A DNA stretch of 54,149 bases, taken from positions 76,334 to 130,482 of the forward strand of contig MNWW01000058.1 in assembly GCA_001871415.1 (NCBI GenBank), in the 5' to 3' direction. The notes beneath the pieces are model-generated. The model was not told the DNA's origin, ran no database searches, and saw only the letters and a list, made by a program, of their open reading frames with translations. A program made the translations under genes and the position numbers. Below, piece by piece: positions 20,243-29,829 of the stretch (positions within the stretch are counted from its first letter, which is position 1; each line of letters begins with the position of its first letter). Source of the stretch: Candidatus Woesearchaeota archaeon CG1_02_57_44 (lineage in GTDB: Archaea; Nanobdellota; Nanobdellia; Woesearchaeales; CG1-02-57-44).

Positions 20243-21709
20243 CTACCCTTTCAGGTTGCCGATTGGGACCATCCTCGCGACAGCGGTTGAGATGCCTGCA
20301 TCCTGCAGCGATGCGATGACCATGTCGATGTCCTTATAGGCGAACCCAGCTTCTTCTGCGAGTCCTGACATGCTCGCCGCCTTGATGACGATACCGCGCT
20401 GCTCCATGCGCGCCTTCACGTCCTGCCCGCGCACTTCATCCTTCGCCCTGGTGCGGCTCATGGTCCGTCCCGCGCCGTGGGCAGTGCTGCCGAAGGACAT
20501 GCGCATGGCGTCAGCGGTCCCGGTCAGCAGATAGCTGCCAGTCTCCATGGAACCGCCGATGAGCACAGGCTGGCCAGTCTCCTTGAACATGCTCGCCAGC
20601 TCAGGATGGCCTGGCGGAAATGCCCGGGTCGCGCCCTTGCGATGCACGAGCACCTTGCGCGTCTGAGGTCTCTCTTCTGGTCTGCTGTCATCGGTCGATG
20701 GCACCTGATGCTCCTCTATCTTCGCGATATTATGCGCCACGTCGTAGATGAGGTCCATGCCTTTGCTTGTTCCCATGATGTCTGCGAATGCCTTTCTCAC
20801 GAAATGCGTGATGATCTGGCGATTGGCGAAGGCCATGTTGGCCGCGCATGCCATCGCGGCGTAGTAGTGCTGGCCCTCATCGCTCTGGAACGGCGCGCAG
20901 GAGAGCTGGCGGTCCTTGACATGGATACGATACTTGCGCATGGCCAGATCGAAGTCTTTCAGGTAATCGGTCGCCACCTGATGACCGAAGCCACGGCTGC
21001 CGCAATGCACCATGATGACGACTTGTCCCTGTTGTATGCCCAGGGCTTGCGCTTGTTCTGGGTTGAGGATGCGCTCGACCACCTGGATCTCCAGGTAATG
21101 ATTGCCTGACCCGAGTGTTCCCAATTGGCCGATGCCACGGCTGATGGCGCGCGTCGACACTTTTGACGGGTCTGCCTGTCGTATCCTGCCATGCTCCTCG
21201 ATGCGCTCGATATCCTCTCTACTGGCATAACCATTGTCTAGGCACCATTGTGCGCCGTAGGTGGTGATGTCATTGAACTGACCTCTGGTAAGGGAGACGC
21301 TACCTTCACCGCCGACACCAGCAGGAACGTACTTCGCTATGGTCTGGATGAGCTCCCTGAGCTTCGGCCTGACATCCGCTTCTGTCCAATCGGTCCTGAT
21401 GAGGCGCACGCCACAGTTGATGTCAAAGCCGATGCCGCCGGGACTTATCACGCCAGTGTCCAGGTCGAAGGCCGCGACGCCGCCCACCGGGAAGCCGTAG
21501 CCCCAATGGCCATCAGGCATGCACAGCGCTGGCGCGAGGATGCCGGGCATGCAGGCGACATTGGTCACCTGATCGATGACGCCATCGTCCATGGCGTCCA
21601 GGATGTCTTTGCCGGCGACGATGTGCGCTGGCACCAGCATGCCCTGCTTGAAACTGGCCGGGATCTCCCAGATATTCTTCGCTACTTCCTTCATGGGGGG
21701 GATGGTCAT
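20243..21709 (-). CDS. rtcB: RNA-splicing ligase RtcB
   Basis: CMPDGHWGYGFPVGGVAAF, GGIGFDINCGVRLIRT, GTLGSGNHYLEIQ, HCGSRGFGHQV, AHNIAKIEEH, HRKGATRAFPPGHP. Confidence 0.98.
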   Translation of the reverse strand: MTIPPMKEVAKNIWEIPASFKQGMLVPAHIVAGKDILDAMDDGVIDQVTNVACMPGILAPALCMPDGHWGYGFPVGGVAAFDLDTGVISPGGIGFDINCGVRLIRTDWTEADVRPKLRELIQTIAKYVPAGVGGEGSVSLTRGQFNDITTYGAQWCLDNGYASREDIERIEEHGRIRQADPSKVSTRAISRGIGQLGTLGSGNHYLEIQVVERILNPEQAQALGIQQGQVVIMVHCGSRGFGHQVATDYLKDFDLAMRKYRIHVKDRQLSCAPFQSDEGQHYYAAMACAANMAFANRQIITHFVRKAFADIMGTSKGMDLIYDVAHNIAKIEEHQVPSTDDSRPEERPQTRKVLVHRKGATRAFPPGHPELASMFKETGQPVLIGGSMETGSYLLTGTADAMRMSFGSTAHGAGRTMSRTRAKDEVRGQDVKARMEQRGIVIKAASMSGLAEEAGFAYKDIDMVIASLQDAGISTAVARMVPIGNLKG

Positions 21710-21767
21710 GGCGTGGGAAAGGCCTGTGCAGTATAAAAAAGTGCGGTTTGGGAAACTTGCGGGCTGC

Positions 21768-22268
21768 TCAGATATCAAAGACCACGCGCGCCCTCGTCGG
21801 CTCAGCGTGGAAGTCATGGAAGGTCACTGCTTTGATCTCAACCTTCAGCTTGTGGCGCTTGTGGTCGATGGGCTCACCGCGGACCTCAGCGTGCAGTGAC
21901 CAGAGCGTCGTGTCTGATGGGTCCTGCATGACCTCGCAGTCAGCGTCGATGGACAGGAACTGCTCGGCGTCACGCAGGTAAATGAGCTCCTCGAGGAACT
22001 CGAACAGGAGCAGGTCGAACGGGCGCTTCTCGATGCAGAGCGTGCGCGACTGCGCAGGAACTACTGAATCAGGGTCCATGGTGATTTGCGCGAGCGCCCT
22101 GCACGCCTCAGCGAACAGGCCGCCGGGCGCGTCTGCCTCGATATCGACGCCCACGTCAGCGGTGTAGTGGTCCAGGATGCGAAACATTAGCTTTCGGGGT
22201 TCTGCGCCGTTCATATAGGTTTGGGTGCAGACCGATGGTGATGTTGGCGCGATTCTGATCCGTTTCAT
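21768..22268 (-). CDS. archease
   Basis: FRILDHYTADVGVDIEA...FLEELIYLRDAE...GEPIDHKRHKLKVEIKAVTFHDF. Confidence 0.93.
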   Translation of the reverse strand: MKRIRIAPTSPSVCTQTYMNGAEPRKLMFRILDHYTADVGVDIEADAPGGLFAEACRALAQITMDPDSVVPAQSRTLCIEKRPFDLLLFEFLEELIYLRDAEQFLSIDADCEVMQDPSDTTLWSLHAEVRGEPIDHKRHKLKVEIKAVTFHDFHAEPTRARVVFDI

Positions 22269-22336
22269 GGCATAAAGCTTAAAAGGCGAGCGTTTCTTTT
22301 CGGCAACAAGCCGGAAGTGAGTCTCTTTATCACTCT

Positions 22337-22348
22337 GCCCCGCTAGTG
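22337..22348. repeat. 12-nt copy of the tRNA-Glu 5' end (GCCCCGCTAGTG)
   Basis: Identical to 22491-22502; AGTCC also recurs just downstream. Confidence 0.9.
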
Positions 22349-22490
22349 CAAAGTCCTAAGGGTTAACACCCTAAAGGTACCCGTAGTGCGGCTTCGCCTG
22401 ACGGCTCAGCCCCACGGTCTGCGAGCATGCGCTGCAGGCCAAGCAAACCACATGCTGCGCAATATTACGCAACCACACACGACAACAACC

Positions 22491-22607
22491 GCCCCGCTAG
22501 TGTAGTCCGGCCAATCATGCGGCCCTCTCGATACGAGAAATCCAGAGGATTTCTGGATGTCTCCAAGGAGACAGGCCGCGACACGGGTTCGAATCCCGTG
22601 CGGGGCA
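22491..22607 (+). tRNA. tRNA-Glu(CTC) with a 42-nt intron at the canonical 37/38 position (intron 22531-22572)
   Basis: Acceptor GCCCCGC/GCGGGGC, D-arm GTGTAGTCCGGCCAATCAT, stem CGGCC/GGCCG, spliced loop CTCTCGA, T-arm ACGGGTTCGAATCCCGT; AATATTA 27 nt upstream. Confidence 0.9.
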
Positions 22608-22618
22608 GTTTTTCACAT

Positions 22619-22666
22619 CGTAAGGATATTCGCAAGGATATTCATAGGGATCTTCGTAAGGATATC
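22619..22666. repeat. 12-bp imperfect tandem repeat x4 (cgtaaggatatt)
   Basis: Read directly, just 3' of tRNA-Glu. Confidence 0.9.
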
Positions 22667-22843
22667 AAATCATTGGGGGTGCAGCGCGGACAGTTTCTGG
22701 TCATGGCCGGAGTCGGCATCGCGGTCGCGCTGGACCAATACCTCGTCGCGGTCGTGGCGACACTCATCATCGTGCTGGTCAATCGGGCGCTGTGGCAGGT
22801 TGATGTGCGACTGCACGGGCATCCCTAGTCAGGATATGGCCGG

Positions 22844-23731
22844 TTGGCGTGTATTGCGCGCAAGATTCTTATTGACGGGCACTATTCCAATCTCATGAAA
22901 TATGTGGAGCATCCCACATTCATCACGGCCCGGCGCTTCCACAGCCTTGCTACTGTTGTCTCATTGCCGCCGAACAAGGATGGCGATGCTCCTGTCGCGT
23001 TGCTGGAGGATCATGAGCGAGCGGCCAGCAAGAGGATGGTGCATATCCTGACAGAAGACCGACGCGAGCACGCAAGTGTCAGCAATGCGCTGCTTGACGC
23101 ATTGCAGGACGGCGTCACCTCAGTCGTCGATGTCCGCGGCAAGTACCTTGATGGCTCCTACGGCGGCCCCCTCCTGGCTGATGATACTCCCCTGACCTGG
23201 TCGGACGCGACAGCCCTGTTCGACTATCATCCCTACGTGCTTCGCGCGCGCATGACCCGGACAGCTGACAAAGGCAGTCCCGTGGTACGCGCGTACAGCC
23301 GGCCATTCCAGATGGAGCATGGGTATCTCATCGCCAGCAAGGACGTATCAAAGCATCAGGAGGCATCTGAAGAGCGCGTCATCTCATCATTGCAACAAGG
23401 GGACTATGCGCTTGTCAGGCGGGTGCCGCTCAGACGTGTCAAGGGCATGGCGTTCTACGCTCCTGTACTAAGCCTGTCAGATTCATTGGGTGTGCATCTG
23501 AACGGCAGGCAGGTCCATACAGGCATCAGCGGACCGTGGGTCATGGACGTGCCGGTGGTCAGTCTGCAGGATGGCATAGGTGTCGGGTATCTGCCCAATG
23601 ACGCTGGACTTATTCCTGTCTTCTTGAATGGCACATCGCGGGATGACCTGGGCAGCATCGTCAATGCGCGCGTGAGGTGGCAAAGGCCGACTTTTATCCA
23701 TGCCGTCGTCAGTTCCCCGCGCTCCAGCTAG
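22844..23731 (+). CDS. hypothetical protein (start may be internal, e.g. 22892)
   Basis: Long ORF between tRNA and corA. Confidence 0.6.
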   Translation: MACIARKILIDGHYSNLMKYVEHPTFITARRFHSLATVVSLPPNKDGDAPVALLEDHERAASKRMVHILTEDRREHASVSNALLDALQDGVTSVVDVRGKYLDGSYGGPLLADDTPLTWSDATALFDYHPYVLRARMTRTADKGSPVVRAYSRPFQMEHGYLIASKDVSKHQEASEERVISSLQQGDYALVRRVPLRRVKGMAFYAPVLSLSDSLGVHLNGRQVHTGISGPWVMDVPVVSLQDGIGVGYLPNDAGLIPVFLNGTSRDDLGSIVNARVRWQRPTFIHAVVSSPRSS

Positions 23732-24654
23732 AACCATCCACGCTTCCTGAAGAAGAGCAGCATGCCCACGACCATGGCGACCATGCCGATGAGCATGACC
23801 CAGAATCCGTTGGGTATGGCTGCTCCGGGGAGGTTCGAGAAATTCGTGCCATAGATGCCGGAAATGACCGTCAGGGGCAGCGCTATGGTCGCGATGACAC
23901 TGAGTACCTTCATCACCTCATTCATATTATTGCTGATGGTCGACAGGTAGACATCAAAGGCATTCGCCACTGCCTCGCGCGCGCTCTCCGCCATATCCGC
24001 GACCCGGATCGCATGATCATAGACGTCGCGGAAATAGGGCACTGCCTTCTTGGTGATGAGCGGCTGCTCGCTCTTGGCGAGTGTGGAGATCTTCTCGCGC
24101 TGCGCTAGCGTAATCTTGCGGATGCGCACGACCCGTCGCTTATGTTCCAGTATCCTGGACAGCAGTGCGGGCTCTGGCCTGCTGATGGCCTCATCTTCCA
24201 GACCTTCGATGGCTGTCTCCAGGGCCTCAAGCGCCGGGAAGAAATTATCCACTTCCATATCCAGTATGCGATGGAACAAGAAATCATGCCCCTTTCGCAG
24301 CAATGGTTCCAGCCGGGAGGGGTCTGCGAGGAGTACGGACAGGCTATCGACGCTCCCCCGATGGTTGCTGATGGCCCCTTTCTCGTGCAGGATGATGTCC
24401 AGCTCCACCAGCTGTTCCTTGCGCAGGATATAGAACACGCAGAACAGGTACTGAGGAAACGCCTCCACCTTGATACGTGTCCTCGCATTGAGCAGGTCCT
24501 CGATGGTAAGTGGGTGAAGGTCAAATGTCTCCTGCAGAGTTGCTGCCTCTTTATCCGTGATGTCCGTTGCGTCTATCCATAGTGGTCTCCCTGCACATGC
24601 CTTGGCATCGCTGCCCGATTTGATGGTCTCCTCAAGGTATCGGATATCGAGCAT
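23728..24654 (-). CDS. corA: CorA-family divalent metal ion channel
   Basis: C-terminal two TM with IYGTNF (GMN variant) and basic tail. Confidence 0.9.
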   Translation of the reverse strand: MLDIRYLEETIKSGSDAKACAGRPLWIDATDITDKEAATLQETFDLHPLTIEDLLNARTRIKVEAFPQYLFCVFYILRKEQLVELDIILHEKGAISNHRGSVDSLSVLLADPSRLEPLLRKGHDFLFHRILDMEVDNFFPALEALETAIEGLEDEAISRPEPALLSRILEHKRRVVRIRKITLAQREKISTLAKSEQPLITKKAVPYFRDVYDHAIRVADMAESAREAVANAFDVYLSTISNNMNEVMKVLSVIATIALPLTVISGIYGTNFSNLPGAAIPNGFWVMLIGMVAMVVGMLLFFRKRGWF

Positions 24655-24740
24655 TTTTTTTATTCCTCTTCCTGCTATGCTATTGAATCGTCTTTTGCGC
24701 TATCGTGAACCACGAGGGCGCATCGTATCAGACTCCTGCA

Positions 24741-24956
24741 TCACTGCTGGATCGCTGAACCTATCATGCTGGCAGCTGATACTATCCCCGCGGTCAGCAC
24801 GAAGGTGCCTGACTCGACGCCGGACAATCCGACCCACGCGCTTGACACCTTGATAATCCAGAGCGTCACCATGAAATAGATGAGCCCCAGCACGATGAGC
24901 ATCGCTGATGCGATGGCCGTGACTGTCAGTCCTGCGATTCCTCCTACAATCCCCAT
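24741..24956 (-). CDS. small two-TM membrane protein
   Basis: 71 aa, hydrophobic helices; ggtgat upstream. Confidence 0.5.
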   Translation of the reverse strand: MGIVGGIAGLTVTAIASAMLIVLGLIYFMVTLWIIKVSSAWVGLSGVESGTFVLTAGIVSAASMIGSAIQQ

Positions 24957-25112
24957 AATATCACCTCGTTGTCTGGTGATGGTCGCGTTGTTTAAAATGC
25001 TTTGGTGGTGTGTTGCTGTGCGGTCTGCATAGGGTAGGACAACGAAGCAGGAGCGCTTCTGAGCATAAGCGGGAACAAAGCAGTTATACAGGCACGTTAT
25101 CTCCTAATGTCC

Positions 25113-25517
25113 ATGCTCAAGCCATTCAGTAAGGTCGTCTTATCCAGTGAGACCGCAGAGGATATCGCTGTCCTCGCAGCGGAAGCCGCACCCCGGGAGT
25201 TCTTCTCCTTTGTCGGCGGCAAAGTCCGCGACGGCGTGCTGCGTCTTGATGGGCTCTATTATCAGCAATACTACGCGTCAGAGCAGTTCGCGACCGTATT
25301 CCATAACCTGCCAATGCTCAATGATTGCCAGGCGACGGTGCATAGTCACCCTGGCATCGCCAGGCCCAGCGCTGCTGATCTGCATACCTTTGGCAAGCAC
25401 GGGCTCGTGCACTTCATCATCGCAAAGCCCTATCGCATCGTTGATCTGCGTTGCTTTGACAAGCAGGGTGTGCCATTGGCATTCTCCATCGAGCGGCCCC
25501 TGCGCAAGGCGTATTAA
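25113..25517 (+). CDS. JAB/MPN (JAMM) domain metalloprotease-like protein
   Basis: TVHSHPGIARPSAADL JAMM motif; start MLKPF 27 nt from GTTATACAG. Confidence 0.8.
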   Translation: MLKPFSKVVLSSETAEDIAVLAAEAAPREFFSFVGGKVRDGVLRLDGLYYQQYYASEQFATVFHNLPMLNDCQATVHSHPGIARPSAADLHTFGKHGLVHFIIAKPYRIVDLRCFDKQGVPLAFSIERPLRKAY

Positions 25518-25553
25518 GAAGACGTATTAAGCAAAGGTGTTCTCTGTTGCGTC

Positions 25554-25862
25554 ATGGATCCGTATCTGCTCTCCCGACGCCAGCACATCGCTGAGCGACT
25601 GCAGCAAGGCGCGCTGAGCGCGCAGCAGCTATCTTATGAGCTTACCCTGGATCTGAGAGAAGTGCTTGACGACCTGCGCCACATTGCGCGTTCGGTGAAA
25701 TCGGAGGGCAAGACACTACTGATGCATCCTGCCTGCTGCAAAAAGTGCGGGTATGTGTTCAAGGAGCGCTCACGAGTGAAATCCCCGACCAAATGCCCTT
25801 GTTGCAGGTCTGAATGGATACAGCAACCCTTGTTTGCCATGGTTGGCATGCAATGCAGGTGA
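25554..25862 (+). CDS. predicted transcriptional regulator, HTH plus C-terminal zinc ribbon
   Basis: HTH-like N-terminus; CKKCGYVF...CPCC zinc ribbon; TATTAAG 27 nt upstream. Confidence 0.8.
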   Translation: MDPYLLSRRQHIAERLQQGALSAQQLSYELTLDLREVLDDLRHIARSVKSEGKTLLMHPACCKKCGYVFKERSRVKSPTKCPCCRSEWIQQPLFAMVGMQCR

Positions 25863-25924
25863 TGTGTTCTGCGTGTGTAGAAGCTCCAAAGCTTATGGTG
25901 AAAAAAATATGAACCTCTCTCTTT

Positions 25925-26419
25925 CTACCAATATCTACGATTGCGCTGCTCGCGCTCGCCCATGCTCTCCAGGTTTTTGAGCCGCTGCGAAAGACTATCA
26001 AGGGTGCTCTGGATGGCGTCCAGCTTGCTGCTGACGACCTCGACTTCCTTGCGAAGGACTATCAGGTCTGTGGGGCTGGAGTTGCTTCCATAGGCGCTCT
26101 GCTGCGCTCCAGGGCCCTGTCCACTGCTCGGCGCTGAGCTGAAAAAGGAATTATCCTGGTGGCCCAGGTAGGATGGTGACGGCTCGCGGCCCTGTGAGTG
26201 CTGAGGGTATGATGAGTTTCCAAGCGACGATCCGCTGGAGGAAGGGGGCATGGACATGGATGGTAGCGCCCCTGCTCCTGGGGGTGCCAAAGGGTCGTTG
26301 CCTGTATCCCAGGAATGGCGCATCGGATCGTCATGCAACGGTTTGAGCGAGTCACTTGGCAATTCCAAGCTCCTGAGCTCATCGTCAATGCTGGGTTTTT
26401 TCCAGAATGCGAGTTTCAT
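25925..26419 (-). CDS. low-complexity linker plus C-terminal coiled-coil protein
   Basis: VVSSKLDAIQSTLDSLSQRLKNLE; SD gaggtga upstream. Confidence 0.6.
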   Translation of the reverse strand: MKLAFWKKPSIDDELRSLELPSDSLKPLHDDPMRHSWDTGNDPLAPPGAGALPSMSMPPSSSGSSLGNSSYPQHSQGREPSPSYLGHQDNSFFSSAPSSGQGPGAQQSAYGSNSSPTDLIVLRKEVEVVSSKLDAIQSTLDSLSQRLKNLESMGEREQRNRRYW

Positions 26420-26501
26420 TCAATGTTCACCTCAACTTGCGTTCTGTCCAGCAGTATCCGTGGATTGTTCTCCTGCATGCGCTGTGCTGCTCTCTTCATT
26501 A

Positions 26502-29012
26502 TCATGCATCCTGCCTTCGCCAGTTTATAATCTTTTTGAAAAAGCTCACCAGCTTCTGCCAGAATCCAGGTTCTTCCTGTATGATGAGGACCGGGGCTTC
26601 ATCGGTCATGGCTGATTGCCCTTGCTCACTGTTCGCATCGCTCTGGTTTGCCTGGGGGTTCTCTGCGATCAGCAAGGTGTTTTTTGGTGGCTGCTTGACG
26701 GTAATGGTCACTGGTTCTGAAAATTCGATATATGATGTTTCGCTCATTGTGTACTGGGCGGAAGCGCTGCCGAGTTTATAGGTGCCTTCTGGCAGGATGA
26801 GTTCCGAACGCAGGATAGCCTCAGCATCAGGGTCCACCGAAAGCACGGTCCACTGGCTGTCGCCATCGGCCACACTGACATTCTCTAAGGGCGTGCCGCC
26901 GATATTGCGCACGCGTAGTGTGACAACGACTGGCGCGCCGGAATGGTCCTGTGATGCCTGCTTGACCAGATGCAGGATAGGCTCGTTGCTAAAGCCCTTG
27001 ACCACATTCACGCTCAGGGTGTTTGTGGTCGCATTAAACACATTGCCATGCACATCGGTGAACGTGATGACTGTTTCCGGAATGGCATATGATCCTGGCG
27101 CTGTTCCCCTGATCATGTCCACGTCCTGGATGGATATGCTCTCTTTTGGCATGATCACGGCCACCAGGGTATCATTACGCTGCGCGACCTCCAGTCCTGC
27201 TATAGGCACAAGCGGTATGCGAATCTGATACGCTGCATCCTTGTCATTGTTTGTCAGGCGGTAATCAACGCTCGCCGTGCCTCCTGAGGGCGTGCTGTAG
27301 GAGCTCATACTTTTCTGCGCCGCGACCAGGATGCGCTTGGGTGTTATCGTGATTGGCGTTAGCGTCCCAAAACGATATTCTTTTCCAGAGTAATTATACA
27401 TCACGGTCGTGTTGGCGTAGTAGGTGGTCGCATGCGTCACGTCCGGCGCGGGCACGGTGTAGATATAGGCGGTCGCGCTCGCGCCGCTGGACAAGGACAT
27501 GCGGTTCTGCCTGATGCCTCTGGTCGACAGCTCCAGTTCATCGGTCACCATAATGCCGTCCAGGTCCACATCGCGGGGATTCGTGATATCGACCCGTACC
27601 GTCGCCTCCTCGCCTGCTGTGATGCGGTCGGGACTAGCGCTCGCCTGGATGGTGAGGCCAGGTGCTTCCTTGAGCTGCAAGGACTTGGTTGCCGTTACAT
27701 TCAGGCGATCCCCGTATGCAGTCTCATAGAAGATGGTGTACTCGTTCTGGTATACCATGTCCTTGACATTCTCCGGGCCTTGTATCCTGGCTATCTCGAT
27801 GACCTCTTGCTGACTTGCGTTCAGCTCGTCCACGCGCCGGGTCTTGTTTCCGAACAGCGGCGAATTCTGCAGGATGTAAATGTTCTTGAGCGCGGCCTGC
27901 GTATTCGGATTGCGGATATAGACATATAATGTTTTTAGTTCACCTGTCTCAATGACTTCGGTATCAAAATTGGTCATGACCTCCAGGTCCTTGGCCGTCG
28001 TGGCATAGGTCATGGTCGCAGGCTCGCCTGTGTACCAGGTTCCCGCTTTGCGATACCACGTGGATATCCTCGCGGTTCCTTGGCCAAGACGCGTCGCCTG
28101 CAGGATCAGGGTGAAACTCTGCGTCTTATTCTTGCCCAGGGAAAATGTGGCGTTGAGCATAGGGTCCTGTCGCACCAGCGTGCCTTTGCGCACGCTCCAG
28201 TCCACGGTTCCGGGCAGCTCCACGCGCATGATGACCTCATCTATGCTGGATGCATTGCGGTTGGATATGTTGATAGTCAGGTTAGTTTTGCTACCCAGCA
28301 GGAGGCTTTGGGTATCGGTGAACAGTGAGACCGTCACCTGAGGTGATGCGTCCAACCAAACCGGGTCAAGATTCATGGTCGTCTCCAGGGGCGCGTTATA
28401 GGTGATTGTCCCTCCGATGGACCTGTCCTGTGGCGTGGTCGTGGTCAGTCGGACGGAACAGGACACGCTCTGGTCAGGGTTGAGGACCGTGCTGAGCAGG
28501 ATACTGTTGCCCTCCCGCATGCAGCCGTCGGTCTCCAGCAGGATGATATCATCCGGCAGTTGCTGGACAAACCGCAATGGCGTCGCCATGCCCCCGCTGT
28601 TATTCACCTCCAGGGTTATCACTGCCGGCTCACCGAGGATGATAGGCGACGGGCTGCTTAGTTTCGCGTTGATGACCGGCAGAAGCGAGTAGATGGTCAC
28701 GGACGCTTTTTCCGCTATGGCGCTCTCATCGAAACTGATGCGGTTCAGGCACCATTTGGTGCTGTTGATGAGGTTGCACGTATTATTGTTCACATACCAG
28801 CTGCGACCCTGGTTCTCCACCCGGACGCGCTCGGTCTGCACGAACACCTGAAATGACTGGTCATTGACGACGATGCTCTCGCTATCAAAGAACTCCTTGG
28901 TCGTGAATTCTTCCAGCGCGATAGCAGCGGGTAGCATGCAGATGATGAGGGCCAGGATGAGAAGGCTCACCTGTTGTCTGCTGCTGGTTCTTATCCGCGT
29001 CTGTCGTCTCAT
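26502..29012 (-). CDS. secreted/membrane-anchored surface protein with repeated Ig-like (NEW3/CARDB-like) domains
   Basis: N-terminal signal SLLILALIICMLPAAIA; repeated VxLxVxNxGGxxLxNVxV patterns; overlaps upstream gene by 4 nt. Confidence 0.75.
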   Translation of the reverse strand: MRRQTRIRTSSRQQVSLLILALIICMLPAAIALEEFTTKEFFDSESIVVNDQSFQVFVQTERVRVENQGRSWYVNNNTCNLINSTKWCLNRISFDESAIAEKASVTIYSLLPVINAKLSSPSPIILGEPAVITLEVNNSGGMATPLRFVQQLPDDIILLETDGCMREGNSILLSTVLNPDQSVSCSVRLTTTTPQDRSIGGTITYNAPLETTMNLDPVWLDASPQVTVSLFTDTQSLLLGSKTNLTINISNRNASSIDEVIMRVELPGTVDWSVRKGTLVRQDPMLNATFSLGKNKTQSFTLILQATRLGQGTARISTWYRKAGTWYTGEPATMTYATTAKDLEVMTNFDTEVIETGELKTLYVYIRNPNTQAALKNIYILQNSPLFGNKTRRVDELNASQQEVIEIARIQGPENVKDMVYQNEYTIFYETAYGDRLNVTATKSLQLKEAPGLTIQASASPDRITAGEEATVRVDITNPRDVDLDGIMVTDELELSTRGIRQNRMSLSSGASATAYIYTVPAPDVTHATTYYANTTVMYNYSGKEYRFGTLTPITITPKRILVAAQKSMSSYSTPSGGTASVDYRLTNNDKDAAYQIRIPLVPIAGLEVAQRNDTLVAVIMPKESISIQDVDMIRGTAPGSYAIPETVITFTDVHGNVFNATTNTLSVNVVKGFSNEPILHLVKQASQDHSGAPVVVTLRVRNIGGTPLENVSVADGDSQWTVLSVDPDAEAILRSELILPEGTYKLGSASAQYTMSETSYIEFSEPVTITVKQPPKNTLLIAENPQANQSDANSEQGQSAMTDEAPVLIIQEEPGFWQKLVSFFKKIINWRRQDA

Positions 29013-29719
29013 CTCACTATCACCCTTTCCATCAGACGCTGGGGCAGCAGGCGGATGACCTTGAAGACGGCAGTCTCCGGGTAGACGATGATCTCATTGT
29101 CGCGCAACCCTGCCGCGAGCAGCAATGGTTGCTTCTGGGCGACATTGAGCACCAGCATCTGGAATAGCATGCTCCTGAATTCAGCGTCTCCTGGCGTATT
29201 CTTCATCATCTCAAGCGCGTTCTGTCTCTTGTTGGTGGGCATCAGCTCCATGAAGGTTGACTTGGGGTTCTGGCTCTTTAGGATGTCGATGATGTCTGAC
29301 GCTGACAGCGCAATAGTCTCTGTCAGGATACCAGGAGCATCCGCGAACGCTGCGGGGCTGAAGAGCGCTATCTTATAGATGCCCTGAGCGGCAAGAGCAT
29401 CGGGATCCTGGCTTGTTGCCAAATCTGCCATGGTGCTCATTTGCTGCTCACTCAACCAACTGGTCTGGTTCGTTCCGATCAGACTGAATCCTGCCAGGAT
29501 ATCTCCTTGGTCCTGCAACAGCAAAACGTTTGACGCCTGACCAAAGTCCTGCTGCAGGCTTCGCATGTCAGCAGCGATAAACAGTCCGGCATATATCAAT
29601 AGTGCTGCGATGATAAGTCCCGCGAACAAGAGCACTTTTAGCACTTTCTTGGTCAGTTCAAATAAGAGCGCGACGCCGATGATGAACAATAAACCAAGTA
29701 TCCAAAGCTCGACCGCCAT
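29009..29719 (-). CDS. membrane protein, first gene of surface operon
   Basis: N-terminal TM segments; TATTTAAAT 27 nt upstream of ATG. Confidence 0.7.
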   Translation of the reverse strand: MAVELWILGLLFIIGVALLFELTKKVLKVLLFAGLIIAALLIYAGLFIAADMRSLQQDFGQASNVLLLQDQGDILAGFSLIGTNQTSWLSEQQMSTMADLATSQDPDALAAQGIYKIALFSPAAFADAPGILTETIALSASDIIDILKSQNPKSTFMELMPTNKRQNALEMMKNTPGDAEFRSMLFQMLVLNVAQKQPLLLAAGLRDNEIIVYPETAVFKVIRLLPQRLMERVIVR

Positions 29720-29829
29720 GGTGCGATTGCGTCTGCGGGAGTATTTAAATGTTTAGGGCTCTGTGGTTGAAGCTTCTGGCTGAGTGGTTTGGAAAATAAT
29801 ATAAAGCAGCGCAGAGTGAGGCTTTGCGT

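Noticed and set aside
22337-22490. Possible RNase P RNA because of AAAGTCC
   Set aside because: Only a short motif match; too short and lacks other conserved RNase P elements
22619-22666. CRISPR-like array
   Set aside because: 12-bp contiguous repeats without spacers and no cas genes; simple tandem repeat
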